This document shows positions 33,452 to 42,421 of a DNA stretch of 64,000 nt, in pieces (the stretch's first letter is position 1; every line of letters starts with the position of its first letter). Both the position numbers and the translations under genes were made by a program. A model generated the notes under the pieces. The model did not search any database. It had not been told where the DNA came from and saw only the letters and a program-made list of their open reading frames with translations. This DNA is from WJKG01 sp964627305 (GTDB lineage Bacteria > Zixibacteria > MSB-5A5 > GN15 > FEB-12): contig CAZVHP010000002.1 of assembly GCA_964627305.1 (NCBI GenBank), positions 248,001 through 312,000 of the forward strand, written 5' to 3'.

Positions 33452-34462
33452 ATGGAGACGACCAACACACAGACCCAGTCGACCCAGCACACTGAACAGG
33501 AGCAGGCCGCTGCCCGGTTCACACCTATCTACCTTGATTCTATCCGGGTAGACTCTATCCTTGATTTTGATCTGTACCTGAAAGTGAATCAGACGCTTGT
33601 TCTGTACCGTTCGGCCGATTTGCCGTTTACGGAGCGTACGCGTCAGAAGCTGCTCGAGAACAGGGTTGAGCGTCTTTTCATCGCCAACAAGAGTCAGGAG
33701 AAGTACCAGCGCTATATCGAGCGCAATCTCGGTACCATTCTCAAGGACCCCTCGATCCAGCAGGAGAAGAAGGCCGGTATTCTGTATCAGACTTCCACGG
33801 GGCTGGTGCGAGAAGTGCTGGAAAACCCTACCTATGGCGAGAACATCAGGCGATCCAAGGAGATGGTGGAGCGTCAGCTGGAGTACATCCTGCAGGGACA
33901 GGAAGCTTTTCATAACCTGCTGAAGATCACTTCGTTCGATTACTATACGTATACTCATTCCGTCAACGTCTGTACCTTCTCGATTGCCCTGGCTCGGCAA
34001 CTGGGTATCGAGGACGATGCCATGCTTCACGAACTGGGCGTTGGGGCGCTGCTGCACGATGTCGGGAAATCAAAGGTTTCGCCCCGAATTCTGAACAAGA
34101 AGGCAGCTCTGAACGCAATTGAGTTCGACGTTATGAAGAAGCACCCCAAGTGGGGGGTGGAGATCCTCAATGAAACCGATATGGTCGCGCCCGCTTCGTA
34201 CTACCCCGTACTGCAGCACCATGAGCGGGGCGACCGTCGAGGGTATCCCCAGAGTATCGGGTTAAACGAGATGCACCTGTTCAGCCGAATCGTGGCAGTT
34301 GCGGACTCATTCGATGCTATGACCACCGATCGGGTATATCAGAACGCCATGGATTCGTACCCCGCGTTGAAGATTATGTTCTCTCTGGGCGATGCTTACG
34401 ACGAGCACATCCTGCGTACCTTCGCCGAGCTGATGGGTCCCGATGGTCTTGCCAACGTGTAG
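33452..34462 (+). CDS. HD-GYP domain protein, predicted cyclic di-GMP phosphodiesterase
   Basis: A 336-residue soluble protein. The N-terminal part (about 25-135) resembles the DUF3391-type domain often attached to HD-GYP proteins. The HD-GYP domain (about 155-330) has H169 in YTHSVNV, the HD pair H202-D203 in ALLHDVGKSKV, and the GYP motif HHERGDRRGYP (256-266), in which the usual Gly after Asp is Arg. Proteins of this kind hydrolyse c-di-GMP, the signal that switches between motility and attachment, and MotAB is encoded 10 kb away. No receiver or sensor domain is present. The ATG at 33452 follows GGATGGAG-like sequence. Monocistronic between a terminator and the ridA promoter. Confidence 0.9.
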   Translation: METTNTQTQSTQHTEQEQAAARFTPIYLDSIRVDSILDFDLYLKVNQTLVLYRSADLPFTERTRQKLLENRVERLFIANKSQEKYQRYIERNLGTILKDPSIQQEKKAGILYQTSTGLVREVLENPTYGENIRRSKEMVERQLEYILQGQEAFHNLLKITSFDYYTYTHSVNVCTFSIALARQLGIEDDAMLHELGVGALLHDVGKSKVSPRILNKKAALNAIEFDVMKKHPKWGVEILNETDMVAPASYYPVLQHHERGDRRGYPQSIGLNEMHLFSRIVAVADSFDAMTTDRVYQNAMDSYPALKIMFSLGDAYDEHILRTFAELMGPDGLANV

Positions 34463-34535
34463 GCGATCTTAAGAATCTGAATCCCCCAGGAAAATTGTCC
34501 TGCCGGTCCGGCCGGTGCCGGTTGGCATTATGGGC

Positions 34536-34564
34536 TTGATGGGCGGAGCGTCCGGTTGTATTAT
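34536..34564 (+). promoter_or_regulatory. Sigma-70 promoter for ridA
   Basis: TTGATG (34536-34541), 17-nt spacer, TATTAT (34559-34564). Transcription would start near 34571, 39 nt before the start codon, which also excludes the upstream in-frame start at 34556. Confidence 0.65.
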
Positions 34565-34609
34565 CAACTCCATACATGTAAACGCACATCACTCAGGATG
34601 GAGCCAGTT

Positions 34610-34993
34610 ATGAGATCGATCGTGTCAACGGACTCCGCGCCCAAGGCCATTGGGCCATATTCCCAGGCGGTGAAGATTGAGGCCTCGGCTCTGGTATTCT
34701 GTTCCGGCCAGCTTCCGCTTGATCCCAAGACGGGGGAGGTGGTGGGGCAGACCGCGGCCGACCAGTGTCGCCAGGTGATGACCAACATGACAGCGGTGCT
34801 GAAGGCGGCCGGCAGCGACCTTTCGCGGGTGATCAAGACCACTATCTTTCTTGCGGACATGAATGACTTCGCGGCTGTTAATGAGGTGTATGGCGCCTGT
34901 TTTCAGTCCGATCCGCCCGCGCGGGCCACGGTCCAGGTGGCACGTCTGCCGAAGGATGCGAAAGTCGAGATTGAGGCAGTAGCGCTGGTTTGA
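34610..34993 (+). CDS. ridA: RidA family 2-iminobutanoate/2-iminopropanoate deaminase
   Basis: A 127-residue cytosolic enzyme that hydrolyses reactive enamine/imine intermediates released by pyridoxal-phosphate enzymes such as threonine dehydratase. Family marks are APKAIGPYSQAV, the LVFCSGQLPLDPKTGEVV strand, VIKTTIFLADMNDFAAVNEVY and the catalytic arginine in PPARATVQVARLPKDAKVEIEAVAL. The start at 34610 has GGAG six bases upstream and gives the standard family length. Monocistronic, with a clear promoter at 34536. Confidence 0.94.
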   Translation: MRSIVSTDSAPKAIGPYSQAVKIEASALVFCSGQLPLDPKTGEVVGQTAADQCRQVMTNMTAVLKAAGSDLSRVIKTTIFLADMNDFAAVNEVYGACFQSDPPARATVQVARLPKDAKVEIEAVALV

Positions 34994-35232
34994 AGGCCCC
35001 CTGAGCGCGCCCTGGCCACTTAACAAGTCCTGCGATTTGATGCCAATTCCACTGGCTGGACTGGTCTCCATCCATGGCGTTGCCGGCGCAGCCTGCGAGA
35101 GGTGTCATGATCCTGACCCTCTTGTCGGCGAACGGTTTCAGACGGCCGAAAACCCCAAAAAGGGCTTGACATCGAGGGCGCAGCGGCTTTCTTGGCAAGC
35201 AACATAGTTGTGAATTCAGTCACATACTCTGA

Positions 35233-35246
35233 CTGATACATATCAG
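35233..35246. promoter_or_regulatory. Palindrome upstream of the nuo operon
   Basis: CTGATA-CA-TATCAG, a perfect 6-bp inverted repeat 15 bases before the nuoA start codon; TCAGTC/GACTGA at 35216-35236 partly overlaps it. A possible operator; no -10/-35 pair could be assigned in the 268-bp gap after ridA. Confidence 0.3.
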
Positions 35247-35261
35247 CCAGGACGGGATTAT

Positions 35262-35615
35262 ATGACAGAGTATTTGGCCGTTCTGATTTTCATCCTCGCG
35301 GGGATCGGCATTGTGCTGATCACCTTCTTCATGTCGCGGCTGATCCGCCCCGATCATGACTATCCCGAAAAGTCAATCAATTACGAGTGCGCTGAGGAGC
35401 CGGTCGGTTCATCCTGGATCAGGTTTAACAACCGCTTTTACATATTTGCTCTGATCTTCGTGGTGTTCGATGTCGAGGCGGTCTTCTTGTTCCCCTGGGC
35501 GGTAGCCTTCGGCCAACTCGGGTTGTATGCTCTGGTCGAGATGGTGCTTTTCATTGGCATCCTGATGTTCGGCCTGTTCTACGCCTGGAAGAAGGGGGTG
35601 CTCAAGTGGGCGTGA
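35262..35615 (+). CDS. nuoA: NADH-quinone oxidoreductase (complex I) subunit A
   Basis: A 117-residue membrane subunit with three helices at the junction of the peripheral arm and the membrane arm of complex I. The conserved loop YECAEEPVGSSWIRFNNRFYIFALIFVVFDVEAVFLFPW (about 46-84) contains the cysteine and glutamate residues typical of NuoA. It is the first gene of nuoABCDHIJKLMN and its stop codon overlaps the nuoB start region. AGGACGGG precedes the ATG at 35262. Confidence 0.95.
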   Translation: MTEYLAVLIFILAGIGIVLITFFMSRLIRPDHDYPEKSINYECAEEPVGSSWIRFNNRFYIFALIFVVFDVEAVFLFPWAVAFGQLGLYALVEMVLFIGILMFGLFYAWKKGVLKWA

Positions 35616-36124
35616 TTCGCAAGCTGCCTGCCATGGCGGAACGCATTCCAGGCGGTGGAATTGTGTTGACCTCGATCGAGGCCATTTTACACCAGGGCCA
35701 GGCAAAGTCATTGTGGTATTTGCTGTTCGGGACGGCGTGCTGTGCCATCGAGTTGATGTGTACCGGTGCGTCCCGTTATGACTTCGATCGGCTGGGCATG
35801 ATCTTTCGCCCGACACCGCGCCAGGCTGATCTGATTATCGTCGCAGGAACGATCACCAAGAAGATGGCTCCCCGTTTGCGGCGGCTGTATGATCAGATGG
35901 CTGAGCCTCGATACGTGATTGCCATGGGTGGCTGCACGATCAAGGGCGGACCGTTCTATTATGACAGTTATGCTGTAGAGAAGGGCATTGACCACATTGT
36001 GCCTGTCGATGTTTATATACCCGGCTGTCCGCCGCGACCGGAGTCGCTGCTGGAAGGCTGTATTCATCTGCAGGAGAGGATTAAGAAACAGAAGCTGTCA
36101 GACTGGGCGGATGGCAGGAAGTAG
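35606..36124 (+). CDS. nuoB: Complex I subunit B (N2 [4Fe-4S] cluster subunit)
   Basis: A 172-residue peripheral subunit that carries the terminal cluster N2, which hands electrons to quinone. The ligands C45-C46 (TACCAIE), C110 (GGCTIKGG) and C141 (PGCPPRPE) are all present. GTG at 35606 is used because AAGGGGG stands about 8 nt upstream; GTG at 35612, overlapping the nuoA stop as GTGA, is an alternative that would remove two residues. Followed two bases later by nuoC. Confidence 0.95.
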   Translation: MGVIRKLPAMAERIPGGGIVLTSIEAILHQGQAKSLWYLLFGTACCAIELMCTGASRYDFDRLGMIFRPTPRQADLIIVAGTITKKMAPRLRRLYDQMAEPRYVIAMGGCTIKGGPFYYDSYAVEKGIDHIVPVDVYIPGCPPRPESLLEGCIHLQERIKKQKLSDWADGRK

Positions 36125-36125
36125 C

Positions 36126-36596
36126 ATGACCAGGGAAGAGCTTACTCAGCATATCATCGGGAAGTTCGGAGGCAGGGTTATCCACCTTGAGGCGGGCAAG
36201 TACGATCCGCTGTTCGAGATCAAGGCCGAAGACATCGTTGACATCTGTCGGCAGCTCAAAGAGGATCCATATCTGTCGTTCGATTATCTGGCTAATCTGG
36301 GAGGCGTTGACACCACCGAGCACTTCGAGGTTGTCTACAACCTGGCCTCTGTCTTCAAGAAACTTCGGGTCGACCTGAAAGTGATACTTCCTTACGACCG
36401 AGCCGAAATCGATTCGGTTATCGAGGTCTGGCCCTCCGCGAACTGGTACGAGCGGGAGTTGTGGGAGTTGTATGGCATCAACGTGCGCAACCACCCCAAC
36501 CTGACCCGCTTTCTGTTGCCCGACGACTGGGACCAGGGATATCCCATGCGCAAGGATTGGGATGCGCCCGATTTCATCCGGATGCCGGAGAGATAG
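36126..36596 (+). CDS. nuoC: Complex I subunit C
   Basis: A 156-residue peripheral-arm subunit (30-kDa subunit family). It has the family signature ERELWELYGINVRNHPNLTRFLLPDDWDQGYPMRKD near the C-terminus. In some bacteria NuoC is fused to NuoD; here they are separate genes four bases apart. The start at 36126 follows the nuoB stop by one base; a longer reading inside nuoB was rejected because its extra residues are not family-like. Confidence 0.94.
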   Translation: MTREELTQHIIGKFGGRVIHLEAGKYDPLFEIKAEDIVDICRQLKEDPYLSFDYLANLGGVDTTEHFEVVYNLASVFKKLRVDLKVILPYDRAEIDSVIEVWPSANWYERELWELYGINVRNHPNLTRFLLPDDWDQGYPMRKDWDAPDFIRMPER

Positions 36597-36600
36597 CTGC

Positions 36601-37710
36601 ATGACGCTGCGCACGGAAGAATTTGTCGTCAACATGGGGCCGCACCACCCCTCGACCCACGGCGTGTGTCGTCTTTTGTTGACGCTCGATGGCGAGCGGG
36701 TTAAGAAGGTGGAGCCGATTATCGGCTATTTGCATCGTGCGATCGAGAAAATATGTGAGAATCGTACCTATCCGCAGTGTATCCCCATACTGGACCGCTT
36801 TGAATACGTCACCGCCATGTCCTGCAACTACGTGTTCTCGCTGGCGGCAGAGCGACTGGCCCAGATCGAGGTGCCGGAGCGGGCGGAGTACCTGCGCGTA
36901 ATCATGCTCGAGCTGAATCGTATCGCCTCGCACCTGTTGTTCTACGGTGTGACGGCGATGGATATCGGAGCGTATACGCCGTTTCTGTACGGGCTTCGCG
37001 AGCGGGAGCTGATCATTGACTTGTTCGAGATGACCTGTGGCCAGCGTCTGACATACAACTACATTCGCATTGGCGGCGTTTCTCAGGACATCCCGCCGGA
37101 ATTCGCTCCCAAGTGCCGGGAGGCGGTGCGCATCATTGGCGAGAAGATGTCTGATTATGAGGGATTGCTCAACGAGAACCCGATCTGGCTGGCACGGACC
37201 AAGGGCATCGGCATCCTGAAGCCTGAGGACGCTATCGCCTGGGGAGTATCCGGGCCGGTACTGCGCGCTTCAGGGGTTAAGCATGACCTCCGTAGAGACG
37301 ATCCCTACTCGATTTATGACCGCTTTGATTTCGATATCCCGGTGCAACCCAATGGTGACACATTCGACAGGTACATTCAGCGGCTTGACGAGATACGCGA
37401 GTCATTGAAGATTATCACTCAGGCTCTTGACGGGCTTGAAGGGCTTGAGGATAACACGATCAAGGCCAAGGTCTCGCCTAACTTCAAGCCACCGGCCGGC
37501 GAAGTGTATGCTCGGATCGAGAACTCCCGTGGCGAGCTGGGTGTCTATGTGATCTCCGACGGCAGCAAGAAGCCCCTGCGGGTGAAGGCGCGTGGCGGTT
37601 CGTATAACCAGCTTCAGGCGCTGCCGTTGATGTGTCATGATGTCATGGTTGCTGATTTGGTGGCGATCTTCGCGACCCTCGATGTGATCATGCCGGAGGT
37701 GGATCGATGA
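36601..37710 (+). CDS. nuoD: Complex I subunit D (49-kDa quinone-site subunit)
   Basis: A 369-residue peripheral subunit that with NuoB and NuoH forms the quinone pocket. MGPHHPSTHGVCRLLLTLDGE (about 12-32) holds the catalytic histidine loop, and GYLHRAIEKICENRTYPQ, LNRIASHLLFYG and the C-terminal PSYNQLQALPLM-like RGGSYNQLQALPLM with ...MPEVDR end are typical. Slightly shorter than the E. coli domain. The stop overlaps the nuoH start as ATGA. Confidence 0.95.
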   Translation: MTLRTEEFVVNMGPHHPSTHGVCRLLLTLDGERVKKVEPIIGYLHRAIEKICENRTYPQCIPILDRFEYVTAMSCNYVFSLAAERLAQIEVPERAEYLRVIMLELNRIASHLLFYGVTAMDIGAYTPFLYGLRERELIIDLFEMTCGQRLTYNYIRIGGVSQDIPPEFAPKCREAVRIIGEKMSDYEGLLNENPIWLARTKGIGILKPEDAIAWGVSGPVLRASGVKHDLRRDDPYSIYDRFDFDIPVQPNGDTFDRYIQRLDEIRESLKIITQALDGLEGLEDNTIKAKVSPNFKPPAGEVYARIENSRGELGVYVISDGSKKPLRVKARGGSYNQLQALPLMCHDVMVADLVAIFATLDVIMPEVDR

Positions 37711-38774
37711 ACGGCTTCTCTGACTTCCTTGAGCTGCATCCGCTGTTCTCCTGGCTGTTCGACCTGCTGAAATCCACTGGCCTGCAGGATCCCTGGCTGC
37801 ACCTTGTTCACTATGGTGCCCTGAGTGTCATGATGTTCGGGCTTCTGGCTCTCATCGCGTTGTTCCTGGTGTGGTGGGAGCGCAAGATTGCCGGTCACAT
37901 CCAGCAGCGGTTTGGTCCCATGCGTCATGGCTGGCACGGTTGGTATCAGACGGTCATGGACGCCATCAAGTTGCTTCAGAAGGAGGATGTGAAGATCGCC
38001 CTGCGTGACAAACCGGTCTTCTTCTGGGCACCGATCGTCTGTTTCGTAGCCGCCTTCTGTGTCTACGTGGTAATGCCGTTTGGCGAGAATCTGATAGTCG
38101 CCGATCTGAACATCGGCATTTTGTATGTGCTGGCTATTACCACCTGGACTGTCATATCGCTTCTGATGGCCGGCTGGGGTTCCAATAACAAGTATGCGTT
38201 GCTTGGGGGGATGCGCTCGGCGGCGCAGATTGTCAGCTACGAGGTGCCGATGGCCCTCAGCATCCTCACACCGATTCTGTTTGTCAGTTCTCTTTCCATG
38301 AACGACATCGTGCTCTCTCAGTCCGGCCCGATCTACAACTGGTTCATTTTTCGTTTGCCGTTCGGACCGATTGCCTTTTTGACGTTCATTGTAGCCGGTA
38401 CCGCCGAGGCGAACCGCACGCCGTTTGACATCCCGGAGGCGGAACAGGAGTTGGTCTCCGGCTACAATGTCGAGTATTCCGGTATGAAGTTCGCTATGTT
38501 CTTCCTGGCGGAATTTGTCAATATGTTCACGATCGCGGCGGTTGCCGTGACAATCTTCTTCGGTGGCTGGAATGGTTTTGAGTTCCTGCCGTCGTGGTTG
38601 TGGTTTCTGGGTAAGACGCTGTTGATTGTGCTGCTGCTGATGCTTTTCCGCTGGACGTATCCACGACTGCGGGTCGATCAACTAATGGTGTTCGCATGGA
38701 AGTTCCTGGTGCCGTTGACGTTTGCCAACCTGATCATTGCCGGCCTGTTCAAACATCTCGGATGGTACTGGTAA
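37707..38774 (+). CDS. nuoH: Complex I subunit H (membrane quinone-channel subunit)
   Basis: A 355-residue membrane subunit with about eight or nine helices linking the quinone pocket to the proton pumps. Recognisable segments are WWERKIAGHIQQRFGPMRHGWHGW (about 54-77), the KLLQKEDVKI loop and TAEANRTPFDIPEAEQELVSGYNVEYSG (about 233-260), the family signature. Translationally coupled to nuoD. Confidence 0.95.
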   Translation: MNGFSDFLELHPLFSWLFDLLKSTGLQDPWLHLVHYGALSVMMFGLLALIALFLVWWERKIAGHIQQRFGPMRHGWHGWYQTVMDAIKLLQKEDVKIALRDKPVFFWAPIVCFVAAFCVYVVMPFGENLIVADLNIGILYVLAITTWTVISLLMAGWGSNNKYALLGGMRSAAQIVSYEVPMALSILTPILFVSSLSMNDIVLSQSGPIYNWFIFRLPFGPIAFLTFIVAGTAEANRTPFDIPEAEQELVSGYNVEYSGMKFAMFFLAEFVNMFTIAAVAVTIFFGGWNGFEFLPSWLWFLGKTLLIVLLLMLFRWTYPRLRVDQLMVFAWKFLVPLTFANLIIAGLFKHLGWYW

Positions 38775-38795
38775 GGTGAAGGTAAGGATTCGATC

Positions 38796-39482
38796 ATGGG
38801 TGTAATGAAAGACTTAAAGAACCTGATCGCAGGACTGGGGATCACCGGCAAGCATCTGGGCCGACACGCGATAACCATCCAGTATCCGGAACAGCGGGAT
38901 ACCATCCCCGAGCGTTCTCGGGGAATCGTGGTGTTGCTCTCGGACAAGGAAACCGGCGAACTCAACTGCACCGCCTGCCAGTTGTGCATGCGCGCGTGTC
39001 CCACCGGGGCTATCGTGGTTGAGTTCGAGCGCGATGAAAACAAGCGCAAGATACTGACGAAATTCGATCTGGACAACACCATCTGCTGTTTCTGTGGGCT
39101 GTGCGAGGAGTCCTGCAACTTCTCAGCCCTGAAGCTGGCCACCAAGTATGAGTTCTCGACTACCGACAAGGATGGCCTGCTGTGGGATATGCACAAGCTT
39201 CAGGAAGTTGGCCGCGATGTTCCGTATGTGGACACGCGCAAGAAGAAGGCTGAGAAATCCGAGAAGAAGCCCACACCAAAGCCTGCTCCAAAGCCTGCGG
39301 ATGAGCAACCAGCCCCGAAGGACTCATCGGAGGCCCCCCAGCCTGCCGACAAGACACCCGGGGTCGGTGACATGCCGGATAAGCCAAAGGCAGCCCAGAA
39401 GCCGGACGATCCGAATGACGGTGGAACTGATGTTGCCAGTGATAACAGGGATGACGACACCAAACGGGAGGGTAACGACTGA
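38796..39482 (+). CDS. nuoI: Complex I subunit I (two [4Fe-4S] clusters) with a long disordered tail
   Basis: A 228-residue peripheral subunit. Two ferredoxin motifs bind clusters N6a and N6b: C58-x2-C61-x2-C64-x3-C68 and C97-x2-C100-x2-C103-x3-C107. From about residue 147 to the end the protein is an 80-residue tail rich in Lys, Pro, Ala and Asp (KKAEKSEKKPTPKPAPKPAD type), absent from ordinary NuoI proteins, which end near residue 160-180. The tail looks disordered and might bind a partner replacing the missing NuoEFG module. The stop overlaps the nuoJ start. Confidence 0.93.
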   Translation: MGVMKDLKNLIAGLGITGKHLGRHAITIQYPEQRDTIPERSRGIVVLLSDKETGELNCTACQLCMRACPTGAIVVEFERDENKRKILTKFDLDNTICCFCGLCEESCNFSALKLATKYEFSTTDKDGLLWDMHKLQEVGRDVPYVDTRKKKAEKSEKKPTPKPAPKPADEQPAPKDSSEAPQPADKTPGVGDMPDKPKAAQKPDDPNDGGTDVASDNRDDDTKREGND

Positions 39483-39994
39483 TGGTCGCTGAACCGGAAG
39501 TGGGAATCGTCTTCTGGCTGCTGTCGCTGGTGATACTGGTGTCAGCCTTCATGGTGGTCAGCCTGAAGAACATCTTCCATTGCGCGTTGTTTCTGGTGCT
39601 CTGCCTGTTTTCGGTGGCAGGGATATTCATCCTGTTGCATGCCGAGTTTCTGGCGGCGGCACAGGTGCTGATCTATGTCGGTGCTATCGCCATTTTGATC
39701 ATCTTCGCTATCATGCTGACCAGCAACCTGGCTTCAACGACGATCAGGGCCACGAATGAGAACGTCTTGGTTGGCTTCTTTGTGGCGCTGATTCTGGCTC
39801 TCGGGACAATCGTGCTGATCGGCAATACGCATGTCTGGCGATACGCCGAACCGGCGGAGGCTGTTGACAGCAACGTGATGATGATTGGCAAATATCTGAT
39901 GACCGAGTACATGTTGCCGTTCGAAATCGTGTCAGTGCTGCTTCTGGCGGCCTTGATCGGGGCTATTGTGCTGGCTCGCAGGGAGAAGTCGTGA
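39482..39994 (+). CDS. nuoJ: Complex I subunit J
   Basis: A 170-residue membrane subunit with five predicted helices. Family marks are the second helix FMVVSLKNIFHCALFLVLCLFSVAGIFILLHAEFLAAAQVLIYVGAIAILIIFAIMLTS, including the pi-bulge helix region of complex I. ATG overlaps the nuoI stop, and the stop overlaps the nuoK start. Confidence 0.94.
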   Translation: MVAEPEVGIVFWLLSLVILVSAFMVVSLKNIFHCALFLVLCLFSVAGIFILLHAEFLAAAQVLIYVGAIAILIIFAIMLTSNLASTTIRATNENVLVGFFVALILALGTIVLIGNTHVWRYAEPAEAVDSNVMMIGKYLMTEYMLPFEIVSVLLLAALIGAIVLARREKS

Positions 39995-40293
39995 TGTTTT
40001 ACTACCTCTCATTGGCAGCGCTGCTTTTCTCGATAGGAGTGTTCGGCGTCATTACGCGCCGTAATGCGATCGGTATCCTGATGTCGCTGGAGCTTATGTT
40101 CAATGCGGCCAACATCAACTTTGTGGCGTTCAATCGGTATATCGTCAGCGATGGCCCCATCGGACAGATGTTCGCCATTTTCATTGTGGTGGTGGCGGCG
40201 GCCGAGGCGGTGGTTGGATTGGCAATTGTCCTGTTGCTGTACCGCAACTGGCAGGGAATTAAAACCGACTACATCAATATCATGAAGTGGTAG
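39994..40293 (+). CDS. nuoK: Complex I subunit K
   Basis: A 99-residue membrane subunit with three helices and the conserved glutamates of the proton path (NAIGILMSLELMFNAANINFVAF; AAAEAVVGLAIVLLLYR). ATG at 39994 overlaps the nuoJ stop by one base; GTG at 39991 would add one residue. GGGAG at 39981-39985 serves either start. Confidence 0.94.
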   Translation: MFYYLSLAALLFSIGVFGVITRRNAIGILMSLELMFNAANINFVAFNRYIVSDGPIGQMFAIFIVVVAAAEAVVGLAIVLLLYRNWQGIKTDYINIMKW

Positions 40294-40309
40294 GGAGTCA
40301 CCTGAGATT

Positions 40310-42391
40310 ATGACCGAGTATGCCTACTTAATCGCCCTGTTACCGGCATTCGCATTTGTGGCTATCGTCTTCGCCCTCAGGTGGAACGAGAAACTGGCCT
40401 CCGGGTTCTCGATTCTCATGATTCTGATCAGTTGGGTGATGTCCATCGTGGTGCTGTTCGAGACCATCGGGCGGCATGGTGATGTATACGAAGCCTGGTA
40501 TACATTCATACAATTCAACAGTTTTCACCTGCAAATTGGCATTCTCATCGACGCGCTTGCGGCAATCATGCTTGTTGTCGTGACCACAGTCGGGGCTTGT
40601 GTCCAGATATACTCGCTGGGATACATGCATGGCGATCCGCGCTTCAGCCGTTTCTTTGCTTACCTGTCGCTGTTTCTGTTCAGCATGCTCGGTCTGGTTC
40701 TGGCCAACAATTTCTTCATGATCTTCATTTTCTGGGAGTTGGTGGGGTTGACCAGCTACCTGTTGATCGGTTTCTGGTTCGAGAAGGTCTCAGCGGCCAA
40801 CGCCTGCAAGAAGGCGTTTATCACCACCCGAATGGGTGATTTGGGCTTCTTGATCGGTTTGTTCCTGCTGGCCTTCTACTTTGAGACCTTCAACTACCTT
40901 GAGGTCTTCGATAAGGTCGGGGCCGGCGGTATCCCGCTGTGGGTGCTGACTGCTGTGCCGATCTTCATCTTCTGCGGTGCTATCGGCAAGTCGGCCCAGT
41001 TCCCGTTGCACGTATGGCTTCCCGATGCTATGGAAGGCCCGACACCCGTGTCGGCACTGATCCACGCGGCCACGATGGTGGCGGCGGGTGTGTACCTGGT
41101 GGCGCGTTCAATGAGCCTGTTTGTGGCGTCGGCCGATGCCGCCATGGTTGTGGCCATTATTGGTGTGGTGACTTCCTTCATGGCGGCCTCGATTGGTCTG
41201 GTGCAGAATGATATCAAGCGCATTCTGGCGTACTCGACGGTAAGTCAGCTCGGCTACATGATTATGGCGCTGGGGCTGTACGGTGTTGACACCGCGCATG
41301 GCCATCACTCTGCCGGCTATGTCGCCGGGACTTTCCACCTGATGACTCACGCTTTCTTCAAGGGGTTGCTCTTCCTCGGGGCCGGTTCTGTCATTCACGC
41401 GGTGCATACGAATGACATTCAGGAGATGGGCGGATTGTATCCAAAGATGAAAACGACCTCGATCACCTTCATGATCGCCTCGCTGTCGATTGCGGGTATA
41501 TTCCCGTTTGCCGGATTCTGGTCCAAGGATGAGATTGTCATGGCCACCGTGCATCATCCGATATTCATGGTGCTCACGCTGATGATTGCCTTTATGACGG
41601 CATTCTACATGTGGCGCTTGTGCTTTTTGACATTCTTTGGCAAACCGCGCGACCAGCACCGCTACGATCACGCGCACGAGTCGCCCCGCACCATGACCGG
41701 TCCTCTGGTTTTTCTTGGGGTGCTGGCGGTTTCGGCCGGCTGGGTGGGCATTCCGTGGCTGCATCACGGTTTCAGCAGCTTCGTGTATCACGGTGAGCCA
41801 CACCATGCGGCACCGAGCCTGCTGTTGATGGGTGGCTCGCTGCTGGTCGGGCTGTCGGGCATTTTCGTGGCCTACCTGGTCTATTACCGCCGTATCATCT
41901 CGCCGGACAAGGTGGCACAGCGATTCCGCCCCATCTATAACCTGCTCTATAACAAGTACTATATTGATGAGATATATGAGGCCGTGCTGCTCAAGCCGAT
42001 AATGGCTTTCGCGCGGTTCATGTGGACGTTTGATGCCCGCCTGATCGATGGTATCGTCAACGGAGTGGCGTTTCTGACCCTGGTCTGGGCGGCCGTCAAG
42101 CAATGGTCCGATACCTGGATCATTGACGGGATGGTCAATGGCGCCGGCTGGGTGGTCCGCATGATTGGCGGTCTGCTGCGATATCTGCAGTCAGGCTCGG
42201 TTCAGTTTTACGCCCTGTTTATTGCTGCGATGGTAGTCCTGGTCATTCTGGCCAAGTTCGAGTTGGAGTACACAACTCTGAACTGGCCCACCATGACCAT
42301 CATCTTCATCATTGGCATCATGCTCCTGCCGCTGCTCTCCCGGTTGACATCCGACCGGTCGAAGACTGCAGGCGAGCCTGAGAACGAATGA
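40310..42391 (+). CDS. nuoL: Complex I subunit L (distal antiporter-like proton pump)
   Basis: A 693-residue membrane subunit of the antiporter-like family. FFIFWELVGLTSYLLIGFWFE holds the glutamate, and KSAQFPLHVWLPDAMEGPTPVSALIHAATMVAAGVYLVAR the lysine/histidine pump channel; DIKRILAYSTVSQLGYM and the HAFFKGLLFLGAGSVIHA helix follow. The C-terminal region includes the long lateral helix typical of NuoL, near residues 520-620. About 30 bp before nuoM. Confidence 0.95.
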   Translation: MTEYAYLIALLPAFAFVAIVFALRWNEKLASGFSILMILISWVMSIVVLFETIGRHGDVYEAWYTFIQFNSFHLQIGILIDALAAIMLVVVTTVGACVQIYSLGYMHGDPRFSRFFAYLSLFLFSMLGLVLANNFFMIFIFWELVGLTSYLLIGFWFEKVSAANACKKAFITTRMGDLGFLIGLFLLAFYFETFNYLEVFDKVGAGGIPLWVLTAVPIFIFCGAIGKSAQFPLHVWLPDAMEGPTPVSALIHAATMVAAGVYLVARSMSLFVASADAAMVVAIIGVVTSFMAASIGLVQNDIKRILAYSTVSQLGYMIMALGLYGVDTAHGHHSAGYVAGTFHLMTHAFFKGLLFLGAGSVIHAVHTNDIQEMGGLYPKMKTTSITFMIASLSIAGIFPFAGFWSKDEIVMATVHHPIFMVLTLMIAFMTAFYMWRLCFLTFFGKPRDQHRYDHAHESPRTMTGPLVFLGVLAVSAGWVGIPWLHHGFSSFVYHGEPHHAAPSLLLMGGSLLVGLSGIFVAYLVYYRRIISPDKVAQRFRPIYNLLYNKYYIDEIYEAVLLKPIMAFARFMWTFDARLIDGIVNGVAFLTLVWAAVKQWSDTWIIDGMVNGAGWVVRMIGGLLRYLQSGSVQFYALFIAAMVVLVILAKFELEYTTLNWPTMTIIFIIGIMLLPLLSRLTSDRSKTAGEPENE

Positions 42392-42421
42392 AACGGTGAG
42401 TGTGGAGGATAGATTGTCGGT

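Noticed and set aside
37635..38681. A 348-codon open frame on the minus strand across nuoH
   Set aside because: Antisense shadow of a well-identified membrane gene.
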